Source of the DNA: Aureimonas pseudogalii
Lineage (GTDB): Bacteria; Pseudomonadota; Alphaproteobacteria; Rhizobiales; Rhizobiaceae
NCBI RefSeq assembly: GCF_014196835.1
Contig: NZ_JACIEK010000004.1
Location: 62,001-126,000, forward strand
Length of the DNA stretch: 64,000 nt
Reading direction: 5' to 3'
The notes under the pieces are model-generated. The model made no database searches. It was not told where the DNA came from and worked only from the letters and a program-made list of their open reading frames with translations. Positions 54,290 through 63,328 of this stretch are shown here, one piece after another (the first letter of the stretch is position 1; the number at the start of each line of letters is the position of its first letter). The position numbers were made by a program, and so were the translations under genes.

Positions 54290-55147
54290 TCAGATCAAGC
54301 CGTATTGCCTGGCCTTGTTGCGCAGGAACGGCAGGCCCTGGCCGAGCACCTCCTCGCGCGCCGGCGCTACCGGGCGCCAGACCGAGAGCGCCGAGGCGAT
54401 CTGCGGCGGCACGGTGATGAAGCTTTCCATCGCCATGCCGCCCTTGAAGCCGATCGCGGCGAGCGCGCCGAACACCTCGTCCCAGGCCACCGTGTCGGCG
54501 CCGGGCGTGCCCCGGTCGCTGGCGGAGAGGTGGATGTATTTGAGGTGCTCGCGCGCGGTGAGGATGCCGTTCGCGATGCCCTTCTCCTCGATGTTCATGT
54601 GATACGTGTCGAGATGGACGAAGACGTTGGGCGCGCCGACGCGCTCGACCATGTCCACCGCCTGGCGCGCCGTGTTGAGAATGTGGTTCTCGTAGCGGTT
54701 CACCGCTTCCAGCCCGTAGTCCATGCCGAGGGATTGGGCGTAGGCCGCGGCCTTCTGCACCACGCGCGCGGTGGACGAGATCTCCGCCTCGGTCGGCGCC
54801 ACGCCGGTGCGCTGGCCGATCGCGCCGTAGATCACGCCGCTCATCGCCTTGGCGCCGATCGCATGCGAGGTGTCGAGCGCCATCTTCAGGAAGTCGAGCG
54901 CCCCGTCCGGGTTGTCGGTCGGCAGCTTGTCGAGCGGCAGGCCGAGCGAGCAGACGCAGTCGATCTCGTGCTTTTCGAGGAGGGCGCGGGTGTGCGCGGC
55001 ATCGACGCCGGCTGGGTCGAGCATGGTGATCTCGAGGAAGTCGATGTCGTGCTTCACCGCCTCGGGGATCGCGAACTCGGCCGCCTCGCGGTTCCACTCC
55101 ATCGCCCACATAGCCGTGTGCACGCCGAACCCGCTCACATTCGTCAT
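54290..55147 (-). CDS. TIM-barrel sugar epimerase/isomerase (D-psicose/D-tagatose 3-epimerase type)
   Basis: This 285-residue xylose isomerase-like TIM barrel has metal-site motifs LEITMLDP, GLEAVNRYENHILNT, VHLDTYHMNIEE and HLSASDRGTPG, with MESF near the end. These match the D-tagatose/D-psicose 3-epimerase and IolO-like group acting on ketohexoses or inosose-type compounds. It is divergent from an inositol dehydrogenase-like gene, suggesting a shared carbohydrate pathway. The start at 55147 follows GGGAGG. Hydroxypyruvate isomerase is an alternative family label, but ketose epimerase is the better match. Confidence 0.83.
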   Translation of the reverse strand: MTNVSGFGVHTAMWAMEWNREAAEFAIPEAVKHDIDFLEITMLDPAGVDAAHTRALLEKHEIDCVCSLGLPLDKLPTDNPDGALDFLKMALDTSHAIGAKAMSGVIYGAIGQRTGVAPTEAEISSTARVVQKAAAYAQSLGMDYGLEAVNRYENHILNTARQAVDMVERVGAPNVFVHLDTYHMNIEEKGIANGILTAREHLKYIHLSASDRGTPGADTVAWDEVFGALAAIGFKGGMAMESFITVPPQIASALSVWRPVAPAREEVLGQGLPFLRNKARQYGLI

Positions 55148-55270
55148 CGATCGTCCTCCCGTTCATTTCGCTGACTGCGAATTGACGAAACCATAGCGTG
55201 CGGGTCTCGTCCCGCCACACGGTTTCGACGCCTTTCAGTTTGAAACAAATCGGCGACTTCGCGGTTTGCT

Positions 55271-55284
55271 GGATTGAATGTTCC
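55271..55284. promoter_or_regulatory. IolR-like operator candidate
   Basis: GGAT-tgaatg-TTCC is one base from the GGAA-N6-TTCC motif that I recall being reported for rhizobial IolR. It lies 46 bases before the inositol dehydrogenase-like gene and upstream of the divergent epimerase. A second imperfect palindrome TTTCAGTTTGAAA is at 55233-55245. Confidence 0.4.
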
Positions 55285-55330
55285 ATTGAGCGGCGCTACG
55301 GAAAGCCGAAACGAGGCGAGGGGGATTGCG

Positions 55331-56311
55331 ATGATCAGGTTTGGTTTGCTCGGCGCGGGACGCATCGGCCAGATTCACGGGCGCAACATCGCGGCTTCGC
55401 CCGCGGCCAAGCTCGTCCTCATCGCCGATCCGATCGCCGACGCGGCGGGGCGTCTGGCCTCCGCCACGCATGCGCGCATCGGCGAGATCGACGAGATCGT
55501 CGGCTCGGACGAGATCGACGCCGTGGTGATCTGCACGCCCACCGACACCCATGCCGAACTGATCGAGCGGGCGGCCGCCGCAGGCAAGGCGATCTTCTGC
55601 GAGAAGCCGGTCGATCTGTCGTCGGACCGGATCCGCGCGACGCTCGCGAGGATCGGCGACGCACCCCTGATGATCGGTTTCAACCGCCGCTTCGACCCGA
55701 ACTTCGCCTCGCTCAAACATCGCATCGAGGGCGGCGACGTCGGCGACGTGGAACTCGTCACCATCCTGTCGCGCGATCCCGCGCCGCCGCCGGTCTCCTA
55801 CATCGAACGGTCCGGCGGCCTGTTCCGCGACATGATGATCCATGATTTCGACATGGCGCGCTTCCTCGTCGGTGAGGATTTCGTCGAGGTTCAGGCCGTG
55901 GGATCGGCGCTCGTCGATCCCGCCATCGGTGCGGCCGGCGACGTCGACACGGCGGCAGTGCTCATGAAGACCGCGAGCGGCAAGATCTGCCAGATCTCCT
56001 GCTCGCGCCGCGCCACCTACGGCTACGACCAGCGCATCGAGGTGCATGGCTCTAAGGGTCTGCTGAAGGCCGAGAACGTGCCACAGACGACAGTGGTGCT
56101 GGCCGACGCCCGCGGCGTCTCGGCCGACCCCGTGCAGAACTTCTTCCTCGAGCGCTACGCCCGCGCCTACGAGCACGAGCTGAACTACTTCATCGACCGC
56201 CTATCGAAGGGCGAGCCGATGCGCCCGAGCGGGACCGACGGCCTGCAGGCCGGCATTCTCGCCGACGCAGCCACCACGAGCGCCACCGAGGGACGGCTCG
56301 TCCGGGTTTAA
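55331..56311 (+). CDS. iolG: Gfo/Idh/MocA oxidoreductase, inositol 2-dehydrogenase-like (IolG)
   Basis: This 326-residue enzyme has an N-terminal Rossmann fold (FGLLGAGRIGQIHGRNI), the EKP motif with catalytic Lys (FCEKPVDL) and IGFNRRFDPNF. The catalytic His segment is MIHDFDMARFL. These are typical of myo-inositol 2-dehydrogenase IolG, which oxidises myo-inositol to 2-keto-inosose with NAD. Other members act on D-chiro-inositol or related sugars. It is divergent from the epimerase gene, with an IolR-like half-palindrome between. Its stop overlaps the convergent sugar transferase gene by four bases. Confidence 0.82.
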   Translation: MIRFGLLGAGRIGQIHGRNIAASPAAKLVLIADPIADAAGRLASATHARIGEIDEIVGSDEIDAVVICTPTDTHAELIERAAAAGKAIFCEKPVDLSSDRIRATLARIGDAPLMIGFNRRFDPNFASLKHRIEGGDVGDVELVTILSRDPAPPPVSYIERSGGLFRDMMIHDFDMARFLVGEDFVEVQAVGSALVDPAIGAAGDVDTAAVLMKTASGKICQISCSRRATYGYDQRIEVHGSKGLLKAENVPQTTVVLADARGVSADPVQNFFLERYARAYEHELNYFIDRLSKGEPMRPSGTDGLQAGILADAATTSATEGRLVRV

Positions 56312-57849
56312 TAGGCGCCCTCGCTCTTCAGCAGGCTGCGGGGCGTCCTGATCAAAATCAGGATGTCGAGCAGCAGCGACCAGTTCTCGATATAGTAGAG
56401 GTCGTGCTCGAAGCGCTTCTGCAGTTTCATGTCGTGGTCGATCTCGCCGCGCCATCCCTTGATCTGCGCCCAGCCGGTAATGCCCGGCTTCACCTTGTGC
56501 CGCCCGAAATAGCCTTCCACGATGTCGGTGAAGGTCTCGTCGGCGCTCGAGCGTGCGTGGACGGCATGGGGGCGGGGGCCGACGAGAGAGAGCTCGCCGG
56601 TCATGACGTTGAAGAGCTGCGGCAACTCGTCGATCGAGGTGCGGCGAATGAACCTGCCGATCCGCGTCACGCGTGGATCGTCCTTCGTCACCAGCTTTCG
56701 CGCGGTGGGGTCGGCCATCTCGTGGCGCAGCGATCGGAACTTCCAGACGTTGATGATCTGGTTGTTGTAGCCGTGGCGCTTCTGGCGGAAGAAGACGGGG
56801 CCGGGCGAGTCCAGCTTGATGGCGAGGGCGGTCGCCAGCATCATCGGCGAGAGCAGGATCAGCGCCAGACTCCCGACCGCGAGGTCGAGCATGCGCTTGG
56901 CCACGAGATCCCAGTCGGCCAGCGGACGGTGGAGCACGTCGAGGAGCGGCACCTCGCCTTCGTAGGACACCGTGCGCGGACGAAAGCGCATGTCGGCGGA
57001 CAGCGCGGAGACGCGGATGTCGAGCGGCAGTACCCAGAGATCCTTGAGAATCGTCAGGATGCGCTTCTCGGCGGAGAGCGGCAGCGTCACGATCAGCATC
57101 TCGATGCGGGCGAGACGCGCGAACTCCGTGAGTTCGGCGATGCTGCCGAGCTTGGGGTAGCCGGCGACGATCGGGGGGGAGCGGCGATCGTCGCGGTCGT
57201 CGAAGATGCCGCAGATGCGGATGTCGCTGTCGCGCTGGCTTTCGAGGCGCCGGATGAAGGTTTCGGCCGCCGTACCGCCGCCGACCAGCACCGCGCGGCG
57301 CTCCATCGTGCCGTTGCGCGCCCACAGGCGGATGCGCGAGCCGAGCACCATTCGGGCCGACCCCAGCACCGGCGCAGCAATCGCGAACCAGAGCGCCAAG
57401 CGCAACGCAAAGGCGGCGTTCGGACCGAGGATCCACAGGCTCGCCAGCCCGGTCGCGAGTGCTGCGAATGCCACGCAGGCGACGAGGCGCCCGAGCTGGC
57501 GAGCGCGCGAGTGCAGCATCGCGATATCGTAGCCGTGGACGAGTTGGAGGCCGGCGATCGTCGTGGCGGACAGAAGGAGCACGCCGGCGAGGGCCGCACC
57601 GGTTCCGGCTTCGACCAGAAGTGGCCGATACAGGACCGCCGACGCGATCGTCGCGAGAGCCGCGAACTCCCAGAGGCGGCACAGTCCGGCGAGGAGATGC
57701 GGCGAAAGGGCGCTCGCCCGCAGCTGCTCGGCGGCGCGGCGCGCATGCGCGTTGAGTTCGACGGGCTCGCTTCGACGCACCTCGTCGGTCACGAAGGTGC
57801 GGATCGTTTCCCGACCAAGGGCAGGGAGGTCCTGATGCAGCGTCGCCAT
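56308..57849 (-). CDS. Undecaprenyl-phosphate glucose/hexose phosphotransferase (WcaJ/ExoY type)
   Basis: This 513-residue inner-membrane protein has about four N-terminal TM helices (residues 35-145) and a CoA-binding_3-like Rossmann region (VLVGGGTAAETFIRRLE). One TM near 305 follows, and then the catalytic Bac_transf domain with PVFFRQKRHGYNNQIINVWKFRSL, RRTSIDELPQLFNVMTGELSLVGPRPHAV and KPGITGWAQI. It transfers a hexose-1-phosphate to undecaprenyl phosphate to start exopolysaccharide repeats. The export genes at 57991 and 58741 are its probable partners, though glycosyltransferases are not adjacent. Confidence 0.9.
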   Translation of the reverse strand: MATLHQDLPALGRETIRTFVTDEVRRSEPVELNAHARRAAEQLRASALSPHLLAGLCRLWEFAALATIASAVLYRPLLVEAGTGAALAGVLLLSATTIAGLQLVHGYDIAMLHSRARQLGRLVACVAFAALATGLASLWILGPNAAFALRLALWFAIAAPVLGSARMVLGSRIRLWARNGTMERRAVLVGGGTAAETFIRRLESQRDSDIRICGIFDDRDDRRSPPIVAGYPKLGSIAELTEFARLARIEMLIVTLPLSAEKRILTILKDLWVLPLDIRVSALSADMRFRPRTVSYEGEVPLLDVLHRPLADWDLVAKRMLDLAVGSLALILLSPMMLATALAIKLDSPGPVFFRQKRHGYNNQIINVWKFRSLRHEMADPTARKLVTKDDPRVTRIGRFIRRTSIDELPQLFNVMTGELSLVGPRPHAVHARSSADETFTDIVEGYFGRHKVKPGITGWAQIKGWRGEIDHDMKLQKRFEHDLYYIENWSLLLDILILIRTPRSLLKSEGAY

Positions 57850-57990
57850 GTCCCCATCCTGTCGGCGCCATCCCCACGGCCGCCCGGAGCGGGGCCGTCG
57901 AAGGGCTTCGACGTCGAGACATACGACGGAAGAGCTAAGGACTGTTGAGGACGATCGACATCATTTGAAGGACGGCGTTCACTTGGGCTT

Positions 57991-58551
57991 CTAGAAGAGG
58001 CGCTCGTGGATGGTGACGGTGTCGCCCGGCAGTACGGGATCGGAGATCAGCACGCGGCCGGTGATGACCTGCCCGTTCACCTGCCGGGTGATGTCCACGG
58101 TGCGGTGATCGGCCCGCGAGGTGAAGCCACCGGCAATGGCGACGGCGTTCTGCGCGGTCATGCCGGGCACGTAGGAATATTGGCCGCCGGTGGTGACCTC
58201 GCCCATCACGAAGAACGGCCGGTACTGCTCGACCTGCACCGACACATCGGGATCGCGCAGGTAGCCATCGCGCAGCGAGGCGGCGATGGCCGTCTGGATC
58301 GCTTCGGTGGTCTTGCCGCGCGCCGGCACCGAGCCGATGAGCGGCAGCGCGAGATAGCCGGCTTTGTCCACCGAATAGGTGTTGGTGAGGCTTTCCTGCT
58401 CGAACACCGTGACGCGGACTCGGTCGCCGGCGTCCAGGCGGTAGGGCTGGTTGAGCGCGGCGTGGAAGGCGGGCGAGGGCGGCGGCGCGCTGACGCAGGC
58501 CGACAGACACGCGGTGCAAAGGCCTGCAATGATGAGCATGCTCGCACGCAT
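57991..58551 (-). CDS. Polysaccharide export lipoprotein (Wza/ExoF-like, short form)
   Basis: This 186-residue protein has a signal peptide and lipobox CLSAC. The Poly_export domain follows (YRLDAGDRVRVTVFEQESLTNTYSVDKAGYL) with one SLBB-type repeat (FFVMGEVTTGGQYSYVPGMTAQNAVAIAGGF). At this length it lacks the further SLBB repeats and the C-terminal membrane helix of full Wza, as is usual for the shorter rhizobial export proteins. It would sit in the periplasm/outer membrane to pass exopolysaccharide out. It is divergent from the Wzc-like gene across about 190 bases with a degenerate CtrA box. Confidence 0.88.
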   Translation of the reverse strand: MRASMLIIAGLCTACLSACVSAPPPSPAFHAALNQPYRLDAGDRVRVTVFEQESLTNTYSVDKAGYLALPLIGSVPARGKTTEAIQTAIAASLRDGYLRDPDVSVQVEQYRPFFVMGEVTTGGQYSYVPGMTAQNAVAIAGGFTSRADHRTVDITRQVNGQVITGRVLISDPVLPGDTVTIHERLF

Positions 58552-58627
58552 GGGTGTTCTCCCCGAACGACTGGGCTTCCCCTGGGGAGCACCAAGCCCG
58601 AATGATCAAGCTTATCGCGAGTTAGGG

Positions 58628-58642
58628 TTAACCGCTGGTAAA
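58628..58642. promoter_or_regulatory. Degenerate CtrA box between the export genes
   Basis: TTAACCGCTGGTAAA differs from TTAA-N7-TTAA by one base in the second half-site (TAAA). It lies 77 bases upstream of the Wza-like gene and 99 bases upstream of the chosen Wzc-like start. The match is suggestive only. Confidence 0.35.
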
Positions 58643-58740
58643 TGGTCTGCCGTCTTGTGGCCGCACGCGTGGCATCTATCCTGCAGCGAGGAGGCGGGCT
58701 CGCCGCGACTCCGCTCGTGGCCTTGAGGAGTCGATCGCGA

Positions 58741-60720
58741 ATGAGGGGACCGGCCCACGGCTCTGCAGCGCCGAGCGCAACGAGTGGGCGTGGAAGCACG
58801 AGCCGCGCGCTTTGGCTCGTCCCTCCCGTCTGCCTCGCCGGTCTCGCCTTCGTCGCCGTCTCGTGGCTCCCCTCGACCTACCGGGCCTCGCTGCTGCTGA
58901 CCGGGCCGACCGACTTCGCGCGATCTGCCTGCGTCGACGGCCTAGCTGCGTCCAGGGGCCGCGACGCCGGTCTCGGCTTCCGCCGGCTCGTCGGTTGGTT
59001 CGAAGGCGGCCATTCCCTGGCGATGCTGGGAATGCGCGAGACGGGCGTTCGCACGGTCGGAGACCGGTCTGTCGAGTTGTGGGTGCAGGACGGCGAAGCG
59101 GCAGTTTCTCAGCGGTTGGTGGGCGAACTTGCCGGCTCGATCGTGCAATGCGTCGCGACGTCGTCGCCCTCCACCATGGTCAGATCCGAGGCGGCGGAGC
59201 CGGTGGCGCAGAGCCCAGCCCCGATCGCATCGGATCGGGCTGGGGGAGCCGCGACGCTTCTGCGTACGCAACTCGAGGAGGCGAAAGCGCAGCGCGATGC
59301 CGCGCGTTCGCGGCTGGCCGCGCTCGAACCGGCCGAGGCGGCGGCCGATGCCGAGGGCGACGACCCGGCGGCCGTCGCGGCTGAGGCCCGCGCTCTCGAA
59401 AATCGGGCGCGCTCGCTGCAACGTGCCATCGCCGACCTGGAGGCGGGCCGGCCCCCGCGCGAAGGCGAGACCGACATCGCCGCCGGCGACGGATGGGGTC
59501 GTTACGCAGCCGCGTTGTCGCGGCGCGACGATCTGCAGGCCGGCATTCGGACGATGGCGGAAACGCTTCTCGACGGTCATCCGCGCATGACGATCGCACG
59601 TCTGCGCCTCGCGGAGCTTCAGGCCGACGTCCAGACCGCATCCCGCGACCTCCTGCGCGATCTCGGCACCGAACTGAACCGGCAACGCGCGGCGGTGGGC
59701 GCCGTGCGGAAGCGGGAAGCGGCGCTGGCTGCGGATCGCGAACGAGCGGCGACGCAAGATGCCGAGCGCGCGGCGATGCAGCGCGACGAGGACGTCGCCG
59801 CGGCTCTCGTGTCGCGTCTCGAGGCCGCCGTCATCGATGCCGAGCGGCAGGCTTCGAGCGATGTCGCCTCCAAGGATGCGCCTGCCGATCGAGCCGCCGC
59901 CCCGGGGCCGTCCGCGCAACTCGAAACGATGCCCACGCCTGTTCTGCCACAAGCGGGCGCCGTGTCCCTCGAAACGCTGCGGCCGCCGATCTGGCCGGCG
60001 GTGATCGGCGCGGGGTCGGTGGGGTTGGCGCTTTCGCTCTTCGGGCTGGCGACCGTCGGCCGGCGGCGCGAGGGCGGCGGGCTGGCGTCCCGCCTCGCCG
60101 AACGTCGCGCACGCGGTGCCGGCGAAACGGCTGCACCGAACGACGGCGACGCCGGCGGCGATGCGCTGGAGGTCGCCACGATCGACGAGGTGATCGAGGC
60201 CCTGATGACCAGCGGGATCTCGCGGGCGTTGCTCGTGCAGGGCGCTCCGGCTTCGCGCCCTCTTGGCGTCGACATCATCCGGCGGCTGGCGTTGCGCGGT
60301 CAGTCGGCCGCGATCGTCGATCTGTCGGACGATCAGGCGACCGCGCGCGCCATGGGCGCGGGCTCGGATGCGCCGGGCATGAGCGATCTCATCGAGGGCG
60401 ACGCGACTTTCGCGACGATCGCCCGACGCGACTTCGCGACCCGGGCCGACATCATTCCCGGCGGCCGCCGCGCAGCGTCCGTGCGCCTCGACACCCTGGC
60501 GGAACGACGCAACGTGCTCGACTTCATCGAGCGGAGCTACGAGACCCTGCTCGTCGACTGCGGCGCGATGGAGCCGACCGGCGTCCGCGATCTCGTCGAC
60601 AACGACGCGGCGCTGCTCCTCGCCGTGCAGGGCGCAACGCGCGCGGCAATCCGGGCGACCGTCGAGGCATTGCGCGAGGCCGGTCTCGACGAGGTGATTC
60701 TCGTCGGCGACGCCGGCTGA
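58741..60720 (+). CDS. Wzc/ExoP-like polysaccharide co-polymerase with degenerate kinase domain
   Basis: This 659-residue protein has a TM near residues 22-42, a long periplasmic part with Ala/Arg/Glu-rich coiled coil (about 180-400) and a second TM near 416-436 (WPAVIGAGSVGLALSLFGL). A cytoplasmic P-loop NTPase-like domain follows. The topology fits Wzc/ExoP co-polymerases that set chain length with Wza. The expected Walker A loop reads LLVQGAPASRPLGVDII, without GK[ST], and there is no Tyr cluster at the C-terminus. Autokinase activity is therefore unlikely. Walker A'/B-like segments remain weakly (SAAIVDLSDD, TLLVDCGAM). The start at 58741 is chosen after GAGGAG; a longer open frame to 58642 has no site. 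Confidence 0.8.
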   Translation: MRGPAHGSAAPSATSGRGSTSRALWLVPPVCLAGLAFVAVSWLPSTYRASLLLTGPTDFARSACVDGLAASRGRDAGLGFRRLVGWFEGGHSLAMLGMRETGVRTVGDRSVELWVQDGEAAVSQRLVGELAGSIVQCVATSSPSTMVRSEAAEPVAQSPAPIASDRAGGAATLLRTQLEEAKAQRDAARSRLAALEPAEAAADAEGDDPAAVAAEARALENRARSLQRAIADLEAGRPPREGETDIAAGDGWGRYAAALSRRDDLQAGIRTMAETLLDGHPRMTIARLRLAELQADVQTASRDLLRDLGTELNRQRAAVGAVRKREAALAADRERAATQDAERAAMQRDEDVAAALVSRLEAAVIDAERQASSDVASKDAPADRAAAPGPSAQLETMPTPVLPQAGAVSLETLRPPIWPAVIGAGSVGLALSLFGLATVGRRREGGGLASRLAERRARGAGETAAPNDGDAGGDALEVATIDEVIEALMTSGISRALLVQGAPASRPLGVDIIRRLALRGQSAAIVDLSDDQATARAMGAGSDAPGMSDLIEGDATFATIARRDFATRADIIPGGRRAASVRLDTLAERRNVLDFIERSYETLLVDCGAMEPTGVRDLVDNDAALLLAVQGATRAAIRATVEALREAGLDEVILVGDAG

Positions 60721-60724
60721 TCGT

Positions 60725-60937
60725 TCAGCGGCGGTCGGGCTCGCGCTCCATCCAGCGGATCACGAACATAGCCGGCACGATCCAGAACAGCCCCGTCACG
60801 AGGAAGTACAGGAGATGCACGTAGCCCGGCGCGTCGCCGAGATAGAGCGAGGCGTAGGCGGTGGCGAACACGGCATAGACGACGACCAGCGCCAGAAGGA
60901 TGACGACGCCGAGGAGCTTCTTCAGTCGGACGGGCAT
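60725..60937 (-). CDS. DUF2842 small membrane protein
   Basis: This 70-residue protein has two TM helices (VVILLALVVVYAVFATAYAS and a second near residues 38-58), with conserved YFLVTGLFWIVPAMFVIRWME, typical of DUF2842. The family has no known function. In Hyphomicrobiales it is commonly next to ctaA, as here (255 bases away on the opposite strand). The start at 60937 begins the conserved region. Confidence 0.87.
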   Translation of the reverse strand: MPVRLKKLLGVVILLALVVVYAVFATAYASLYLGDAPGYVHLLYFLVTGLFWIVPAMFVIRWMEREPDRR

Positions 60938-61191
60938 AGGGTCGTTTCCGCAGGTCGCTCGTGGGCTTGTCGCCTTGGTATGGTCGCTCGGGTCGGCGAG
61001 ATCAACCTGCGACCCGATCGCCCGTCCGCAGATCGGCCTTGCCAATCGCCGGCGTCGCATCCAAACCACGGTCGAACCAGCCTGCCGGCGCCGCGCCGGC
61101 CCGCCGAAATCCGCGCCGTCCGTTCCGAAGGCGGTGCCACAGCAGGAGGATGGACGGGGATCTTCGTCGAGGGTCTTCGTCTCGCGCCGCC

Positions 61192-62283
61192 ATGAGTTCG
61201 ATGTCTCTCTCCCGCCCGTCCGAGGTCTCGCGGCTTCCCGCCAGGATCGCCCGCGACCGGACCGCCATCCGCTTGTGGCTCTACGCGATCGCCGCGCTCA
61301 TCCTGGCGCTGGTTGTGGTCGGCGGCGCGACCCGCCTGACCGAATCGGGCCTGTCGATCACCGAGTGGAAGCCGATCCACGGCATCGTCCCGCCGCTCTC
61401 GGAGGCGGAATGGCTGGAGGAGTTCCAGCTCTACCAGCGCATTCCCCAATATCAGGAGCTCAATCAGGGCATGAGCCTCTCGGGGTTCAAGACCATCTTC
61501 TGGTGGGAATGGGCGCATCGCTTCCTCGCCCGCAGCGTCGGCTTCGCCTTCGCTCTGCCGCTCGCCTTCTTTTGGGCGACCGGCCGGGTCGAAGGCTGGC
61601 TGAAGCCGCGGCTTCTGGCGCTTCTGGCGCTCGGCGGGCTGCAGGGCGGCATCGGCTGGTGGATGGTCGCGTCGGGCCTCGTGGAGCGCACGGACGTCAG
61701 CCAGTACCGGCTGGCAGTGCATCTGACGATGGCCTGCATCATCTTCGCCGCGATCCTTTGGATCGCGCGCGGCCTCGTGACGCGGCCGAGCGAACCGCCG
61801 CCAACCGGCCATTCGCGCCATGTCGGCCTGCTGATCGTGGCGCTGGCGCTCGTCCAGATCTATCTCGGCGGCCTCGTCGCCGGCCTCAACGCGGGGCTTG
61901 CCTTCAACACCTGGCCGCTGATGGACGGCCGCCTCGTGCCCGGCAATCTCTTTGCGATGACACCGGTTTGGCGCAATTTCTTCGAGAGCGTGATGACCGT
62001 GCAGTTCGTGCACCGCTGCGGTGCCTACCTGCTGTTCGCCGTGGTGGTGATCCATGCGGTGGCGGCGCTGCGCATCGCCGGCCGGTCGCGCCATGCGCAG
62101 GGCGCCGTGTGGCTGGCGCTGGCCGTGACGATGCAGGCGGCGCTCGGCATCACCACGCTGCTGCTGCAGGTGCCGATCGGCTGGGCGTTGATGCACCAAG
62201 CCGGCGCGCTCGTCGTGCTGGCGGGATCGGTGATCCATGCGCGGGGGTTGACGGGCCGCTACCCCGCGCCCGTTCATGCATAA
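61192..62283 (+). CDS. ctaA: CtaA, heme A synthase
   Basis: This 363-residue membrane protein has eight TM helices. Heme-binding His residues lie in WWEWAHRFLARS, LAVHLTMACI, QFVHRCGAYLLF and LMHQAGALVVL. VVVGGATRLTESGLSITEWKP and GLNAGLAFNTWPLMDG are signature segments of the alphaproteobacterial type. It oxidises the C8 methyl of heme O to the formyl of heme A for cytochrome aa3 oxidase. The start is uncertain between 61192 and 61201. DUF2842 is its divergent neighbour. Confidence 0.94.
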   Translation: MSSMSLSRPSEVSRLPARIARDRTAIRLWLYAIAALILALVVVGGATRLTESGLSITEWKPIHGIVPPLSEAEWLEEFQLYQRIPQYQELNQGMSLSGFKTIFWWEWAHRFLARSVGFAFALPLAFFWATGRVEGWLKPRLLALLALGGLQGGIGWWMVASGLVERTDVSQYRLAVHLTMACIIFAAILWIARGLVTRPSEPPPTGHSRHVGLLIVALALVQIYLGGLVAGLNAGLAFNTWPLMDGRLVPGNLFAMTPVWRNFFESVMTVQFVHRCGAYLLFAVVVIHAVAALRIAGRSRHAQGAVWLALAVTMQAALGITTLLLQVPIGWALMHQAGALVVLAGSVIHARGLTGRYPAPVHA

Positions 62284-62331
62284 CGGACGCGCCGCCGGCG
62301 GGCGCCGCGCCCGTCGGTGGCCGAGCGCGAT

Positions 62332-63255
62332 CTAGCCGCGCAGCATCAGGTCCATGTTCTGGACCGCCGCGCCGGATGCGCCCTTGCCGAGATTGTCGAG
62401 CAGGGCGACGAGATTGGCGCGGCGTCCATCCTTCGAGCCGAACACGAAGAGCTTCATCGTGTCCTGCCCGGCGAGTTCCGTCGGATCGATGCGCTTCAGC
62501 GCCTGCGCCTCGGCGCCGGGAACAACGGTCACGATGTCCTGGCCCGCATAATGGTCGGCCAACGCCGTTTCGAGCTGCTCCGGCGTCACGCCGTCGCGAA
62601 GGTGCAGTGGCACCTGCACGATCATCCCCTGCGCGAACCGGCCGACCGAAGGCGCGAAGATCGGCTCGCGGTCGAGAAGGCCGAAGGTCCGCATTTCCGG
62701 CAGGTGTTTGTGGGCGAGGTCGAGCCCGTAGAGGAAATGCGGCGCGACGATATGGTCCTCTCGTGTGGCGTCCTCCATCTGCGCGATCATCTGCTTGCCG
62801 CCGCCGGAGTAGCCCGACACCGCGTTGACCGTGACCGGATGATCCGCCGCGACGAGCCCCCCCTGACGAAGCGGCCGCAGGAGGGCGATCGCCCCGGTCG
62901 GATAGCATCCGGGGTTCGCCACGAGGCGCGCGCCGGCGATCCTGGCGCGCTGCGCGCCGTCCATCTCGGCGAAGCCGTAGGCCCAGGCGGGATCGACGCG
63001 ATGCGCCGTCGAGGTGTCGATGATGCGGGTCGAGGCGTTGCCGGCGAGAAAGGCCACCGCCTCGCGCGAGGCGTCGTCGGGCAGGCAGAGAATGGCGATG
63101 TCGGCTTCGTTCAGCCGGTCCTCGCGCATCGCGGCATTGCGACGTTCGGCCTCGGGGATCGACAGAAGCTCGACGTCGGTGCGCTCCGCCATGCGCGCGC
63201 GGATCTGCAGCCCGGTCGTGCCGTGTTCGCCGTCGATGAAGATCCGCGGTTTCAT
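62332..63255 (-). CDS. argC: ArgC, N-acetyl-gamma-glutamyl-phosphate reductase
   Basis: This 307-residue enzyme has the NADP loop [31 protein letters not shown] and the catalytic Cys in [24 protein letters not shown] is also present. The length and GEHGTTGL start place it in the shorter, type 2 ArgC group. It makes N-acetylglutamate semialdehyde in arginine synthesis. Start 63255; speB lies 73 bases upstream on the same strand. Confidence 0.94.
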   Translation of the reverse strand: MKPRIFIDGEHGTTGLQIRARMAERTDVELLSIPEAERRNAAMREDRLNEADIAILCLPDDASREAVAFLAGNASTRIIDTSTAHRVDPAWAYGFAEMDGAQRARIAGARLVANPGCYPTGAIALLRPLRQGGLVAADHPVTVNAVSGYSGGGKQMIAQMEDATREDHIVAPHFLYGLDLAHKHLPEMRTFGLLDREPIFAPSVGRFAQGMIVQVPLHLRDGVTPEQLETALADHYAGQDIVTVVPGAEAQALKRIDPTELAGQDTMKLFVFGSKDGRRANLVALLDNLGKGASGAAVQNMDLMLRG

Positions 63256-63328
63256 GATCGTCCGTTCCTGTCCGGGACGGAAGATTCGCTCGTCCGCCCG
63301 TCTCCTTTGCCGCAAGGCCGCGTCGCAT

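Noticed and set aside
52887-55286. About 800-codon minus-strand open frame
   Set aside because: It runs antisense through the kinase and RidA genes and out of frame through the epimerase gene. Composition is typical of a high-GC shadow frame.
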